DNA of 64,000 nucleotides from Stutzerimonas kunmingensis. Its GTDB lineage: Bacteria > Pseudomonadota > Gammaproteobacteria > Pseudomonadales > Pseudomonadaceae. Positions 25,617 through 35,370 of this stretch are shown one piece after another. Made by a program: the position numbers and the translations under genes. Numbering within the stretch: the first letter of the stretch is position 1; each line of letters opens with the position of its first letter. The DNA lies in the NCBI RefSeq assembly GCF_014764705.1, contig NZ_JACXXG010000015.1, positions 1-64,000 on the forward strand, written 5' to 3'. The notes under the pieces were generated by a model. The model saw nothing but the letters and a program-made list of their open reading frames with translations, did no database searches and was not told where the DNA came from.

Positions 25617-28600
25617 ATGCAGAGGAGCTACAGATTTGGTGTATGGATTGCCCCGTTGGTGGCGCTGCTTTTTTGTATGTCAGCACAGGCGGCTACCTAT
25701 ATATTAAATGGCGTAGATCGCCCAGCTCTCTGTAATGGTAATATGGGTTCATGGAGTGGTAATACCTATGTTTGTGGCTGGGGGCAGCCATTTAGGGTGG
25801 AAGGTGGCGATGAGGTCTTAACAACGCTTCCGCAAATGAAAATCCTGTCCTATAGCGGTTTCAATCTGGTGAATTCTACTGTTGGTGGGGCCGGGAGGCT
25901 GATTGATCTGGAGGCTCAAGGAAGTAGTGTTACTAGGCTGAGTGGATCTACCTTGTATGGCTCTATAGTCGGGCAAAGTAATAATGTTGATTTGCTGACT
26001 GGTACGACGGTTAATGGTTCTGTTTCTGTAACCGGGACGTTTAAATCTGATGCCTCTACGGTTGCTGGTAATGTTAGTGCAAATAATGGAATTACTGCTG
26101 TTAATACAGTTTTCCAAGGGAACCTGACGGCGACATCTGGTGGTGTTAATTTGGTTGGCGGCGAGGTGACTAACAATGTTTTGGTTACCTCAACAACCAT
26201 AGTTGCAGATGGCACGGTTTTTAAAGGGTCGCTGACGAATACCGCTGGACCTATCAATCTCAAGAATGGCAGCGTAGCCGGTTTGGTAAAGACAAATTGT
26301 TGCACTATTACCACTAGTGGCACGGATCTCTCAGCCGGCGCTCAAGCTAATTCTGGAATAACAATTGAAGGAGGTGTGATTGCGGGAAGCTTGGTAATTG
26401 CCAGCCAGAATGGCACGTTGGTAAATAATAATATTGTCATAAAAGATGCTGTCATGGTTTCTGGTGACATTAATGCATTTAATATCCAGATATCTAATAG
26501 TCAGATTGGTTCCCCGCAGGAATCAATCCAGGTGATCGCGCGAGGGAATTACCTTAATTTGACAGATAATACTGTTGTGTATGGTCATGTTGAAGTGGCT
26601 AACACCTATGGAAAGATTAATATAGAGCCGGGAAGTAGAGTCGTAGGGACTTGCCTCGCAGACACTACACGCAATCCAAACGTTAATAATAATGTAAATG
26701 GCGAGTGTGGTGGTGCTGGGAACGACACTGTTCATCATTATGAGTTTAATTACGCTGCGCAAGCACTAACCTGCAGCTCGCTGAGTGTGACGATCAGAGC
26801 CTGCGTAGATGCTGCCTGCTCTTCAACTGTATCTGCGCCATCGACACTTACGTTAAGCCCAAGCAGCGGCTGGGCTAGTAGCCCTATCACTTTCACCGGT
26901 ACTACCACAACCACGCTAGTGGTGCGGTCACCCGGCGAGGTTACGCTAGGCATCAGTTCTGCTTCGCCTGCGGCCAGCAATGGCCTAGTGTGCAGTACCA
27001 GCGGTTGCAAGGCGAGGTTTCATGACAGCGGCTTTTTGGTCAGCATACCGAACATGATCTCGTCCCGTCCGCAGAGCGCCACTATCGCAGCGGTGCGCAA
27101 GGACGATACGAGTCAGGCATGTGTACCTGCTTTTGCCAATGTCACACGTACGCTCAGTTTCACTACCAGCTACCAGAACCCTTCGACCGGCACCCGCAGC
27201 ATCACCGTCAATGGCTCAAGCTCGGCGGCTCCGCTTTCGTTCAATAGCAACGGCGTCGCTTCGGTGACGGTGAACTACGACGATGCTGGCCAGGTGGCGC
27301 TCAACGTCAGCTACAGCGGTAGCGGCGGCAACTCCGATCAGGGCCTGAGCATGCTCGGCAGCGGCTCGTTCATCGCCAAGCCTTACGGCCTGTGCATCAC
27401 ACCAGATACCAACACTTGCAGCGTGGCCGGTGTGAGCAGCAATTGCACGGTGCTGGCCTCTGCCGGCGATCCGGTCCCGATTCGCGTCAAGGCGGTTGGT
27501 TGGCAAGGCACCACCGTCAACGGAGTACAGACAGGCGAAGTGCTCGACGGCGAGGCTCTATGCAGGGGAAATGTCGTTACTCCCAATTTCCAGTTATCGA
27601 ATATCGGTCTAAGCCTTTCGCTGGTGGAGCCATCGGAAGGGGTCGTTGGATCCAATACTTTGCCGTCGAGTTATACCCATGTACTGGGTGAGCAAACCAC
27701 TCTCAATGGTGATGATGGGGTGTCTTTCTCCGAAGTTGGGGTGTTCCGCATCACCGCCAAGACCAGTACCGAATACATGGGCATGGGGCATGTTGGCGGC
27801 GACGGCACTATGTCTGGCAGCAATGCCAACGACCAGAACCGGAGCCGCCTGATCGGTCGCATTGTGCCTGCCTATCTGGATGTCACGCCGAACACACCGT
27901 TGCTGCAGCCCAACTGTGTAACCGATTCGGAGACCCAGACTGGGTTCAGCTACCAAGGGGCGGCCATCAGCTTCGCCATTGCGCCCATGCTCAGCATTAC
28001 TGGCAAAAACCGCGCAAATGGGACTACCACGAACTATGACCGTGGAGACTTCTGGCGCTGGCAATCGAGTAACTTCACTCATACACCGGAGTTCGGTAGC
28101 AACGATGACAACTTACACGATGACGCGCGGTTGAGCGGCAACCCAAACTTCACAGTGGATACGAACGATCTGCAATTGGGCGACGGTACTCGAGACGTGA
28201 CTATCAGGGAGCAGGCGCTGACTTATGTGCGAAACCTTTATGCCCCATTGGCTAGCGACGCCGCCTTCCGCCCTTACTTGGCATTGCGCTTCCCTCTTAC
28301 TGACCAAGATGGCGTCTGCTACAAGTCAGCCGATACATCGGCTGCTGCGGTCTGCGAGCCATATGTGTTGGATAATCTCAGCTTCCCTGAAGCCAACAGT
28401 CAGATTCGTCTAGGTCGCGCTGTTTTGGAGAACGCCAACGGTTCCGAACTTGCGCCGCTTGGCCTGCCGTTGGTGATCGAGAGCTGGCAGGGTAGCTATT
28501 TCGCCAAGACCTCCGACGACAGCTGTACTGTGTTTCCTGGAGAGTCGGAACCGGAGCTGAGCAACTACACCGATAATTTGAATGCTGGGGAAACCACAGC

Positions 28601-28814
28601 CTCAATGAAGGGTGTGGGTGCCAATCGGTTCGTTGAGTTGACGGCACCGGGATTGGGCAATGAGGGGAGCGTTCGGGTTACGCCGATGGTGCCGGAGCTT
28701 TTAAGGTACGACTGGGACGGTTCCGGTAGCTTCCAGAACCCCAGCGGCCTCGCCACCTTCGGCATCTATAAAGGGGCCAAACCCCTGATTTTTCGCCGTG
28801 AGATCTATCGATGA
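25617..28814 (+). CDS. mshQ: MSHA pilus tip-associated protein MshQ
   Basis: 1065 residues. ATG 25617 has a very strong GGGGGGAG site just upstream. A signal peptide (MQRSYRFGV...LLFCMSAQA) is cleaved before ATYILNG. Residues about 60-370 are repetitive, Ser/Thr/Asn/Gly/Val-rich with short beta-strand periods (NGSVSVTGTF, GNVSANNGI), suggesting a parallel beta-helix. The rest matches the large C-terminal MshQ domain (DUF6701 type) ending ATFGIYKGAKPLIFRREIYR. Composition switches near 26740: hand counts give 24 GC of 60 at 26521-26580 and 37 of 60 at 27241-27300. Likely a surface adhesin at the pilus tip. Confidence 0.85.
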   Translation: MQRSYRFGVWIAPLVALLFCMSAQAATYILNGVDRPALCNGNMGSWSGNTYVCGWGQPFRVEGGDEVLTTLPQMKILSYSGFNLVNSTVGGAGRLIDLEAQGSSVTRLSGSTLYGSIVGQSNNVDLLTGTTVNGSVSVTGTFKSDASTVAGNVSANNGITAVNTVFQGNLTATSGGVNLVGGEVTNNVLVTSTTIVADGTVFKGSLTNTAGPINLKNGSVAGLVKTNCCTITTSGTDLSAGAQANSGITIEGGVIAGSLVIASQNGTLVNNNIVIKDAVMVSGDINAFNIQISNSQIGSPQESIQVIARGNYLNLTDNTVVYGHVEVANTYGKINIEPGSRVVGTCLADTTRNPNVNNNVNGECGGAGNDTVHHYEFNYAAQALTCSSLSVTIRACVDAACSSTVSAPSTLTLSPSSGWASSPITFTGTTTTTLVVRSPGEVTLGISSASPAASNGLVCSTSGCKARFHDSGFLVSIPNMISSRPQSATIAAVRKDDTSQACVPAFANVTRTLSFTTSYQNPSTGTRSITVNGSSSAAPLSFNSNGVASVTVNYDDAGQVALNVSYSGSGGNSDQGLSMLGSGSFIAKPYGLCITPDTNTCSVAGVSSNCTVLASAGDPVPIRVKAVGWQGTTVNGVQTGEVLDGEALCRGNVVTPNFQLSNIGLSLSLVEPSEGVVGSNTLPSSYTHVLGEQTTLNGDDGVSFSEVGVFRITAKTSTEYMGMGHVGGDGTMSGSNANDQNRSRLIGRIVPAYLDVTPNTPLLQPNCVTDSETQTGFSYQGAAISFAIAPMLSITGKNRANGTTTNYDRGDFWRWQSSNFTHTPEFGSNDDNLHDDARLSGNPNFTVDTNDLQLGDGTRDVTIREQALTYVRNLYAPLASDAAFRPYLALRFPLTDQDGVCYKSADTSAAAVCEPYVLDNLSFPEANSQIRLGRAVLENANGSELAPLGLPLVIESWQGSYFAKTSDDSCTVFPGESEPELSNYTDNLNAGETTASMKGVGANRFVELTAPGLGNEGSVRVTPMVPELLRYDWDGSGSFQNPSGLATFGIYKGAKPLIFRREIYR

Positions 28815-28947
28815 GAGACATGTGCAATGTGAGCTTTATGGGGGGAAAGGTTTGCTGTTGGTTCGTTGTAGTGGGCTGCGCCATCTGGTCAAGGGAAATG
28901 CGAGAGGCAAAGATCGGCCGATTCTATTGAAAAAAACTGTCGCGATT

Positions 28948-29214
28948 TTACCCACGAAAGAGCGTGCATAACGTTGAATCTAGTTTGCTCAGAAAGCGGA
29001 GCTGCCTTGGTTTTACGTAGCACACCAATTTGGGATCGCTGGGCAGACGCCGCCGCCGGTTGGAGGCCTGGGCGGACAGGTCCAGCGCGGACGCGACCCA
29101 CTCGATTGGAATGTTCTGAGTGAAGGTGCTCAGATCGGCGAAGTTGAACAGTTCACCCAAGTCGAGCAGTTGCTGTTGGAGAGAGATAAAAATCCGATGC
29201 CAGAAGCCTGGCAT
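28948..29214 (-). pseudogene. Remnant of an IS4-family transposase (N-terminal part)
   Basis: The minus strand encodes LQQQLLDLGELFNFADLSTFTQNIPIEWV..ALDLS..ASNRRRRLP, the N-terminal domain of IS4-type transposases. Similarity ends near 29045, after which the frame continues as unrelated sequence and stops at 28948. The catalytic domain is absent. The open frame's first ATG lies within a terminator hairpin, so the true start is not clear. No intact ends or target duplication were found. The interval 28815-28947 after mshQ shows nothing I can name. Confidence 0.65.
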
Positions 29215-29222
29215 CGGATTTT
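29189..29222. terminator. Perfect 15-bp hairpin with A/T flanks
   Basis: AAAATCCGATGCCAG (29189-29203) pairs perfectly with CTGGCATCGGATTTT (29208-29222) over a 4-base loop. It can terminate in both directions: for transcripts leaving mshQ, and on the minus strand ahead of the IS4 remnant, where such a leader hairpin can shield a transposase gene from read-through. Confidence 0.75.
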
Positions 29223-29524
29223 CGGGGAAGCCCCGCTGGGGCTCAAATGCTTAAGTGAACAGCATTACGCTCAATGAGCGGCCTTTTGTCCGGTGTAAAA
29301 GAGGGGAATCCCAGGCCTGCCTGTACCAGGGTCCCCGAAACTGGTTGACTCAGTCTATGCACTGGATGTGCCAGTTTCGTGAAGATCGGTAGGCGGCTTT
29401 TGCTAGGACTTGGTCGCAGGTGCTGAGCGCCGAAATTTGTGGGGCGGCGGGGTCCAGGCGTTGTTTCAGGAACGCCTTAGGGAAGGGCCGGCAGATGCTC
29501 GCTAGGCGATCTCGCGTAAAAGCA
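29223..29524. other. Non-coding stretch, left flank of the IS4 remnant
   Basis: About 300 bp with no gene supported. The minus strand near 29230-29275 reads like the outer end of an IS4-type element (AATGCTGTTCACTTAAG). The remainder up to the next terminator holds only shadow frames. Confidence 0.3.
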
Positions 29525-29550
29525 GTGCGCATGCCTTGTTGCATGCGCAC
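29525..29550 (-). terminator. Terminator after the META-domain gene
   Basis: GTGCGCATGC (29525-29534) pairs perfectly with GCATGCGCAC (29541-29550). On the minus strand it is followed by CTGCTTTTA. It lies 11 bases past the stop of the lipoprotein gene. Confidence 0.7.
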
Positions 29551-29560
29551 ATTTGGCGCG

Positions 29561-29962
29561 CTATTCCTGTTCCGGCCAGAGCCGTAGCGGGGTGCCCTGG
29601 GCGGGCCAAAGGCGCAGTTGGTCGATGTTGGAGACATCCCAGCGCTCGACGCGATTGAGCAGATCGAGGAAGTGGTGCTCCTGCTCCATGATTTCCTCCG
29701 CGCACATCTTGCGTGTGCTGCCCAGGTTGCTGAAGCGGATCTGCTGGCCATCACGCTCGTAACTGCCGAACCAGTGGTTGCAGCCCGCGTTGCCGTACGC
29801 GCGGCCTTCGCTCAGCGTGAGCGAGACGGGCGTGCGGCCGATCACGGCTTCATCGCCGATCCATTCGGCGATGTAGGTGACGTCGCGTTGCAGCTCGAGT
29901 TGCTCGGTGGCACAGCCTGTGAGTCCGAGGGCTGCGATGAGTGGCAGGATTCGTGAAGTCAT
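29561..29962 (-). CDS. META-domain lipoprotein (HslJ-like)
   Basis: 133 residues from ATG 29962. A lipoprotein signal MTSRILPLIAALGLTGC has lipobox LTGC (Cys17). The mature part carries the META-type core: SLTLSEGRAYGNAGCNHWFGSYERDGQQIRF, then LGSTRKMCAEEIMEQEHHFLDLL. In HslJ-like proteins this compact beta fold with a Cys pair is linked to heat-inducible or envelope-stress functions; a precise role is not known. It overlaps the upstream zinc-ribbon gene by 4 bases, so the two are one transcript. A much longer upstream frame is a shadow. Confidence 0.8.
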   Translation of the reverse strand: MTSRILPLIAALGLTGCATEQLELQRDVTYIAEWIGDEAVIGRTPVSLTLSEGRAYGNAGCNHWFGSYERDGQQIRFSNLGSTRKMCAEEIMEQEHHFLDLLNRVERWDVSNIDQLRLWPAQGTPLRLWPEQE

Positions 29963-30399
29963 GCCGGTTGCTCCTTCTGGCAGCTGGGGCAGCGGTGCTG
30001 GTCGTTCTGACCGGACCAGCCCAGTTCGGTGATGCGCGCCTGGGCGGCGGGCTTGCGTGCGGCCTCGCCGAGCTTGGCGTCCACGGCGAACTCGAAGTCC
30101 AGCTGTTTGCCGCAGCTGTCGCAGGCGACCTGCCAGTTGAGGATTTCCAGTTCGCGGAACACCGGTCCGCTGGCCACGGCCATCCATTGCCCCGGTGGGT
30201 TGATCAGGTGGCGGACCTTCTCCACTGTCAGGCGCTGGGAAAGGTCGCGGCTACCCTTGAGCGTGACGATCAGTACATCGCCGCTGCGAATCGAGCCGCC
30301 ATTGCCGGTTACCTGATAGCGGCCCGGCGCCAGCGCACGGCATTCGGTGAGGGTGTGGGCGGGGTTGAGCAGGGTGTAGCGGAAATCGTGTTCGGCCAT
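29959..30399 (-). CDS. Uncharacterised protein with C-terminal zinc-ribbon cysteines
   Basis: 146 residues from ATG 30399 (MAEHDFRYTLLNPAHTL). The first half is a beta-rich domain (GRYQVTGNGGSIRSGDVLIVTLKGS). The second half has two CxxC pairs, ACDSCGK and RCPSCQK, about 45 residues apart, as in a zinc ribbon. No signal peptide, so cytosolic. I do not recognise a named family. Its end overlaps the start of the META lipoprotein. Confidence 0.7.
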   Translation of the reverse strand: MAEHDFRYTLLNPAHTLTECRALAPGRYQVTGNGGSIRSGDVLIVTLKGSRDLSQRLTVEKVRHLINPPGQWMAVASGPVFRELEILNWQVACDSCGKQLDFEFAVDAKLGEAARKPAAQARITELGWSGQNDQHRCPSCQKEQPA

Positions 30400-30495
30400 G
30401 ACTCGTGATCGACGGTGAGTTGTGCGCGCAATGCTAGCACGCGCCCCGGCGGCAGGCGTGCCGCCGGGACGAATCACGGTCGAGAAGCGAGCCGA

Positions 30496-31302
30496 TCACT
30501 GCGCCCGGGCGGTCGCCAACGTGCCAAAGGTGTCTTCGAAGAAGCGCTGCATATCACGCCAGGAACGTTCGTCCGCGGCTTTCTGATAGGCGACATCCAG
30601 GCCGTTCTTCTGGTGGGCGTCGGCGCCCGGATTGGTGAAACCGTGCTTGGCGCCGGGCAGGCTGACGAACTGGTAGTCGGCACCGGCCTTGACCATCTCG
30701 ACGTTCAGCGCGGCGATGTCGTCGGTGCTGATCATGCTGTCCTCGCTGCCATGTTCGACCAGCACACGCGCCTTGACGCTGCCGGGCGCGGCGCGGGTTT
30801 CGGTGGCCAGCGCGCCGTGGAAGCTGACCACGCCTTCCAGCGGCACACCCTGGCGCGCCATGTCCAGGACCACCTTGCCGCCGAAGCAGTAGCCCACCGC
30901 GCCCAGTTTGGCGGTATCGGTCTGGGCCTGTTCCTTGAGCAGATCGAGGCCGGCATTGAAGCGGCCCTTGGCAGCATCGGCGTCCTTCAGCGCGGCCTGC
31001 ATGAAGCTCATGGCATCTTTCGGGTGATCGGTGTTCTTGCCTTCGCCGTACATGTCGATGGCCAATGCGCTGTAGCCCAGCTCGGCGAGGTCGCGAGCGC
31101 GCTGCTTGGCATAGTCGTTCAGCCCCCACCATTCGTGTACCACGACGATGCCGGGGCGCTTGCCTTCGATGGCGTCGTCATAGGCGTAGTAGCCGATCAT
31201 CTCGGTGCCATCGGCAGCGGTGTAGGGGATTTCCTGCGTCTGAATCTCGGCATTCGCAGTGACGCTGGCAACCATGAGCAGGCCGAACAGGCAGTGGCGC
31301 AT
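30496..31302 (-). CDS. Exported dienelactone hydrolase family protein
   Basis: 268 residues from ATG 31302. Residues 1-18 (MRHCLFGLLMVASVTANA) form a signal peptide, so the enzyme is probably periplasmic. The alpha/beta-hydrolase core has the Cys nucleophile Cys139 in GYCFGGKV, with Asp188 and His220 (GAKHGF) completing the triad. Glu57 in VVHEWWG is the DLH-type modulating residue. DLH relatives hydrolyse dienelactones or other esters; exported paralogues have unknown substrates. It stands as a single transcript upstream of the zinc-ribbon pair, with a gap of ~97 bp. Confidence 0.85.
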   Translation of the reverse strand: MRHCLFGLLMVASVTANAEIQTQEIPYTAADGTEMIGYYAYDDAIEGKRPGIVVVHEWWGLNDYAKQRARDLAELGYSALAIDMYGEGKNTDHPKDAMSFMQAALKDADAAKGRFNAGLDLLKEQAQTDTAKLGAVGYCFGGKVVLDMARQGVPLEGVVSFHGALATETRAAPGSVKARVLVEHGSEDSMISTDDIAALNVEMVKAGADYQFVSLPGAKHGFTNPGADAHQKNGLDVAYQKAADERSWRDMQRFFEDTFGTLATARAQ

Positions 31303-31417
31303 CGTGGGATCTCCTTGGTGATCGTTATGTTGGCGAAGGGGGTTCGAAGAAGGATAGCGGTTCTTCGACTGCACGCGCAGCGCCCGGGTTCGGCTGCGCG
31401 ATGGACACGTATAAGAC

Positions 31418-31449
31418 GAAAAAGCCCTGCCGGTTGGCAGGGCTTTTTC
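31418..31449. terminator. Terminator of the bra operon
   Basis: GAAAAAGCCCTGCC (31418-31431) and GGCAGGGCTTTTTC (31436-31449) pair perfectly over a GGTT loop. The T run on the minus strand ends the braC-G transcript. The symmetry would also stop plus-strand transcription. Confidence 0.88.
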
Positions 31450-31468
31450 GTTGAGCGTGGTGGCGGCG

Positions 31469-32170
31469 TCAGCCGCCCAGGTAGGCGTCGCGCACTTTCG
31501 GATCGGTCAGCAGGTCCTCGCCGCTGCCCTGCATGACGATATGCCCGTTCTCCAGCACGTAACCGCGGTCGGCCAGCTTGAGCGCCTGGTTGGCGTTCTG
31601 CTCGACCAGAAACACCGTCACCCCATCCTCACGCAGCTGTTCGATGATCTCGAAAATCTGCTGGATGATGATCGGCGCCAAGCCCAGCGATGGCTCGTCG
31701 AGTAGCAGCAGCTTGGGTTTGCTCATCAGCGCGCGGGCGATGGCGAGCATCTGCTGTTCACCGCCGGACATGGTGCCACCGCGTTGCTGGTAGCGCTCCT
31801 TGAGCCGCGGGAACAGGCCGAGCACCTTGTCCAGTTGCTCCTGGAAGTCCGTCTTGCCGGTGAAAAAGCCGCCCATGGAGAGGTTTTCCTCAACCGTCAG
31901 GCGGGCGAAGATCCGCCGGCCTTCGGGCACCACGGCGATGGCCTTGCGCATGATGTCGCAGGTTTGCTGGCCGACCAGTTCCTCGCCCTGGAAGCGGATG
32001 CTGCCACTGGCCGCCTGCGGCGAGCCGCACAGGGTCATCAGCAGGGTCGACTTGCCGGCACCGTTGGCGCCGATCAGGGTGACGATCTCGCCCTGTTCGA
32101 CCTGCACGTTGATGTCGTGCAGGGCCTGGATCTTGCCGTAGAAGGTCGAGACGTTTTCGAAAGTCAGCAT
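31469..32170 (-). CDS. braG: High-affinity branched-chain amino acid ABC transporter ATPase BraG/LivF
   Basis: 233 residues, the family length. Walker A is GANGAGKST, the signature is MSGGEQQMLAIARAL, Walker B is LLLLDEPSLGL, with an H-loop replaced by FLVEQN as normal for LivF. It powers uptake of Leu, Ile and Val with BraF on the cytoplasmic side. Last gene of the operon; 2 bases separate it from braF. Confidence 0.96.
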   Translation of the reverse strand: MLTFENVSTFYGKIQALHDINVQVEQGEIVTLIGANGAGKSTLLMTLCGSPQAASGSIRFQGEELVGQQTCDIMRKAIAVVPEGRRIFARLTVEENLSMGGFFTGKTDFQEQLDKVLGLFPRLKERYQQRGGTMSGGEQQMLAIARALMSKPKLLLLDEPSLGLAPIIIQQIFEIIEQLREDGVTVFLVEQNANQALKLADRGYVLENGHIVMQGSGEDLLTDPKVRDAYLGG

Positions 32171-32172
32171 GC

Positions 32173-32940
32173 TTACGCCTCCCCCAGATAGGCTTTGATC
32201 ACGTCCGGATTGTTACGGACTTGCTCGGGTGAACCATTGGCCAGCGGGGTGCCCTGATTGATCACGTAGATGTGGTCGGAAATGCTCATGACCAGCTTCA
32301 TGTCGTGCTCGATCAGCAGCACGGTGACCCCGTGTTTGTCGCGCAGCATGGCGATCAGGGCCTTGAGGTCCTCGGTTTCTCTGGGGTTCAGGCCGGCCGC
32401 CGGCTCGTCGAGCATGAGGATGCGCGGGCGCGTCATCATGCAGCGGGCGATTTCCAGACGGCGCTGCTGACCGTAGGCGAGGGTGCCCGCCGGTCGATTG
32501 GCGACATCGGTCAGATTGACCTGTTCCAGCCAGTGAGCAGCGAAGTCCATCGCCTCGCGCTCGCTCTTGCGAAACGCCGGCGTCTTGAACAAGCCGGCAA
32601 GGAAGCCGGTGTTCAGGTGACGGTGCTGGGCCACCAACAGGTTTTCCACGGCCGTCATGTCCTTGAACAGGCGGACGTTCTGGAACGTGCGCACCACGCC
32701 CTGACGAGCGATCTTGTGGCCAGGCAGGCCGTGGATCGGCGTGCCGTCGAGGAGGATTTCCCCCGCGGTCGGCTGATAGAAGCCGGTCAGGCAGTTGAAC
32801 ACCGTGGTCTTGCCGGCGCCGTTGGGGCCGATCATCGAAACCACTTGCTTGTCATGTACCGTCAGCCCCACCTCGTTGACCGCCAGCAGGCCGCCAAAAC
32901 GCATCATCAGGCCGCGTACTTCTAGAATCGGGCGGCTCAT
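32173..32940 (-). CDS. braF: Branched-chain amino acid ABC transporter ATPase BraF/LivG
   Basis: 255 residues. Walker A is GPNGAGKTT, signature [15 protein letters not shown] (the LivG variant of LSGGQ), Walker [13 protein letters not shown], and switch LIEHDM. It pairs with BraG to drive the BraD/BraE channel. Its start overlaps the braE stop by 4 bases. Confidence 0.96.
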   Translation of the reverse strand: MSRPILEVRGLMMRFGGLLAVNEVGLTVHDKQVVSMIGPNGAGKTTVFNCLTGFYQPTAGEILLDGTPIHGLPGHKIARQGVVRTFQNVRLFKDMTAVENLLVAQHRHLNTGFLAGLFKTPAFRKSEREAMDFAAHWLEQVNLTDVANRPAGTLAYGQQRRLEIARCMMTRPRILMLDEPAAGLNPRETEDLKALIAMLRDKHGVTVLLIEHDMKLVMSISDHIYVINQGTPLANGSPEQVRNNPDVIKAYLGEA

Positions 32941-34189
32941 TGCTTCAGCTCCAGGTGTGGGCGTTGCATCGGCAGCAGGCCTTGCGGACGCCAGATCATC
33001 ATCAGCACCATCAGGGCGCCGAACATCAACATGCGGTATTCGCTGAATTCGCGCATCAGCTCAGGCAGCAGGATCATCACGATGGCGGCGAGGATCACGC
33101 CGAGCTGTGAGCCCATGCCACCCAGCACGACGATGGCGAGGATGATCGCCGACTCGATGAAGGTGAACGACTCCGGCGATACCAACCCCTGGCGTGCGGC
33201 GAAGAAGCTGCCGGCGAAACCGGCAAAGGTTGCACCGAGGGTGAAGGCCGAGAGCTTGATCACGGTGGGGTTCATGCCCAGCGCGCGGCAGGCGATCTCG
33301 TCTTCGCGCAAGGCTTCCCAGGCGCGGCCGATCGGCATGCGCAGCAGGCGGTTGATCACGAACAATGTCAGCAGCACCAGCAGCAAGGCGATCAGGTAGA
33401 GGAAGATCACCTTGTTCACCGAGTTATAGGCCACGCCGAAATACTCGTGGAACGTCTGCATGCCCTCGGCTGCGCGGCGGTCGAAGGACAGGCCGAACAG
33501 GGTCGGTTTGTCTATGCCGCTGATGCCGTTCGGGCCGCCGGTGAGGTCGGTCATGTTGCGCAGCAGGATGCGGATGATCTCGCCGAAGCCGAGAGTCACG
33601 ATGGCCAGATAGTCACCGCGCAGGCGCAACACCGGGAAGCCCAGCAGGAAGCCGAACAGCGCCGCCATCGCGCCGGCGATGGGCAGTGCAGTCCAGAACC
33701 CGACCCCGTAATAGTGCGAGAGCAGCGCGTAGGTGTAGGCACCGACGGCGTAGAAACCGACGTAACCCAGGTCGAGCAGGCCGGCCAGGCCGACGACGAT
33801 GTTCAGGCCGAGGCCGAGCATCACGTAGATCAGGATCAGCGTGGCGATGTCCACCGCGCCACGTGAGCCATAGAACGGCCACGCCAGCGCGACGAGGATC
33901 AGAGCGATGATGATCCAGCGTTGGGTCGAGGGCAGGGTAAGGAAGCTGCCTGCACCTGCGGGTACGCTCGGCAGGCTCGGGCTGGCGGCCCAGCCGGCGG
34001 CCAGGTGAGTACGGAACAGTTGCCAGACGAACATGGCTACCGCGCAGGCAGCAATGATCCAGAACGTACCGGCTTCGGCGCCATGCACTTCGACGCGAAT
34101 GCCGACGGTGGTGAGCTTCAGGCCGAATACCGGTACCGCAACGGCGATGACCAGCAGGGCGCTGAAGAAGGCTGTACGGAGATTGCCGG

Positions 34190-34193
<4 letters not shown>
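32937..34193 (-). CDS. braE: Branched-chain amino acid ABC transporter permease BraE/LivM
   Basis: 418 residues with about ten predicted membrane helices. An N-terminal ~90-residue part with two helices precedes the conserved LivM core, which begins [35 protein letters not shown]. The ATPase-contact loop is [28 protein letters not shown]. The C-terminal [10 protein letters not shown] is soluble. It overlaps braD and braF by 4 bases each. Confidence 0.95.
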
Positions 34194-35113
<920 letters not shown>

Positions 35114-35329
35114 CACTGCTCTCCCGAAGTCCCTGCAATTGCGTTTCGGTCTGCTGCGCTGCCCACGTCGAACGCACCGCACACCCTGGCGCGGCGCCAC
35201 TGCGGTACGGTGCTGTGCGGATCACGCACTGCATCGGTTCGAGGTGGGCCTGCTGTTCAGGCCGCTCGTTGAATTACAGGTACGGCAGGGCGACCCGGGT
35301 GCTTTTGGCTGGGCCGCCTGCTTAAAACA

Positions 35330-35353
35330 AAGCCCACAAGCAAGTGTGGGCTT
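35330..35353 (-). terminator. Attenuating hairpin between braC and braD
   Basis: AAGCCCACA (35330-35338) pairs with TGTGGGCTT (35345-35353). On the minus strand it is followed by TGTTTTAAG. It falls 17 bases after the braC stop. A leaky terminator here would let the binding protein be made in excess over the membrane parts. Confidence 0.65.
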
Positions 35354-35370
35354 CGTCAGGCTGATGGAAT

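Noticed and set aside
29502..29754. Minus-strand frames in the META lipoprotein region (67 and 134 residues)
   Set aside because: They overlap the lipoprotein gene in another frame and have Arg/Ser-rich shadow composition.
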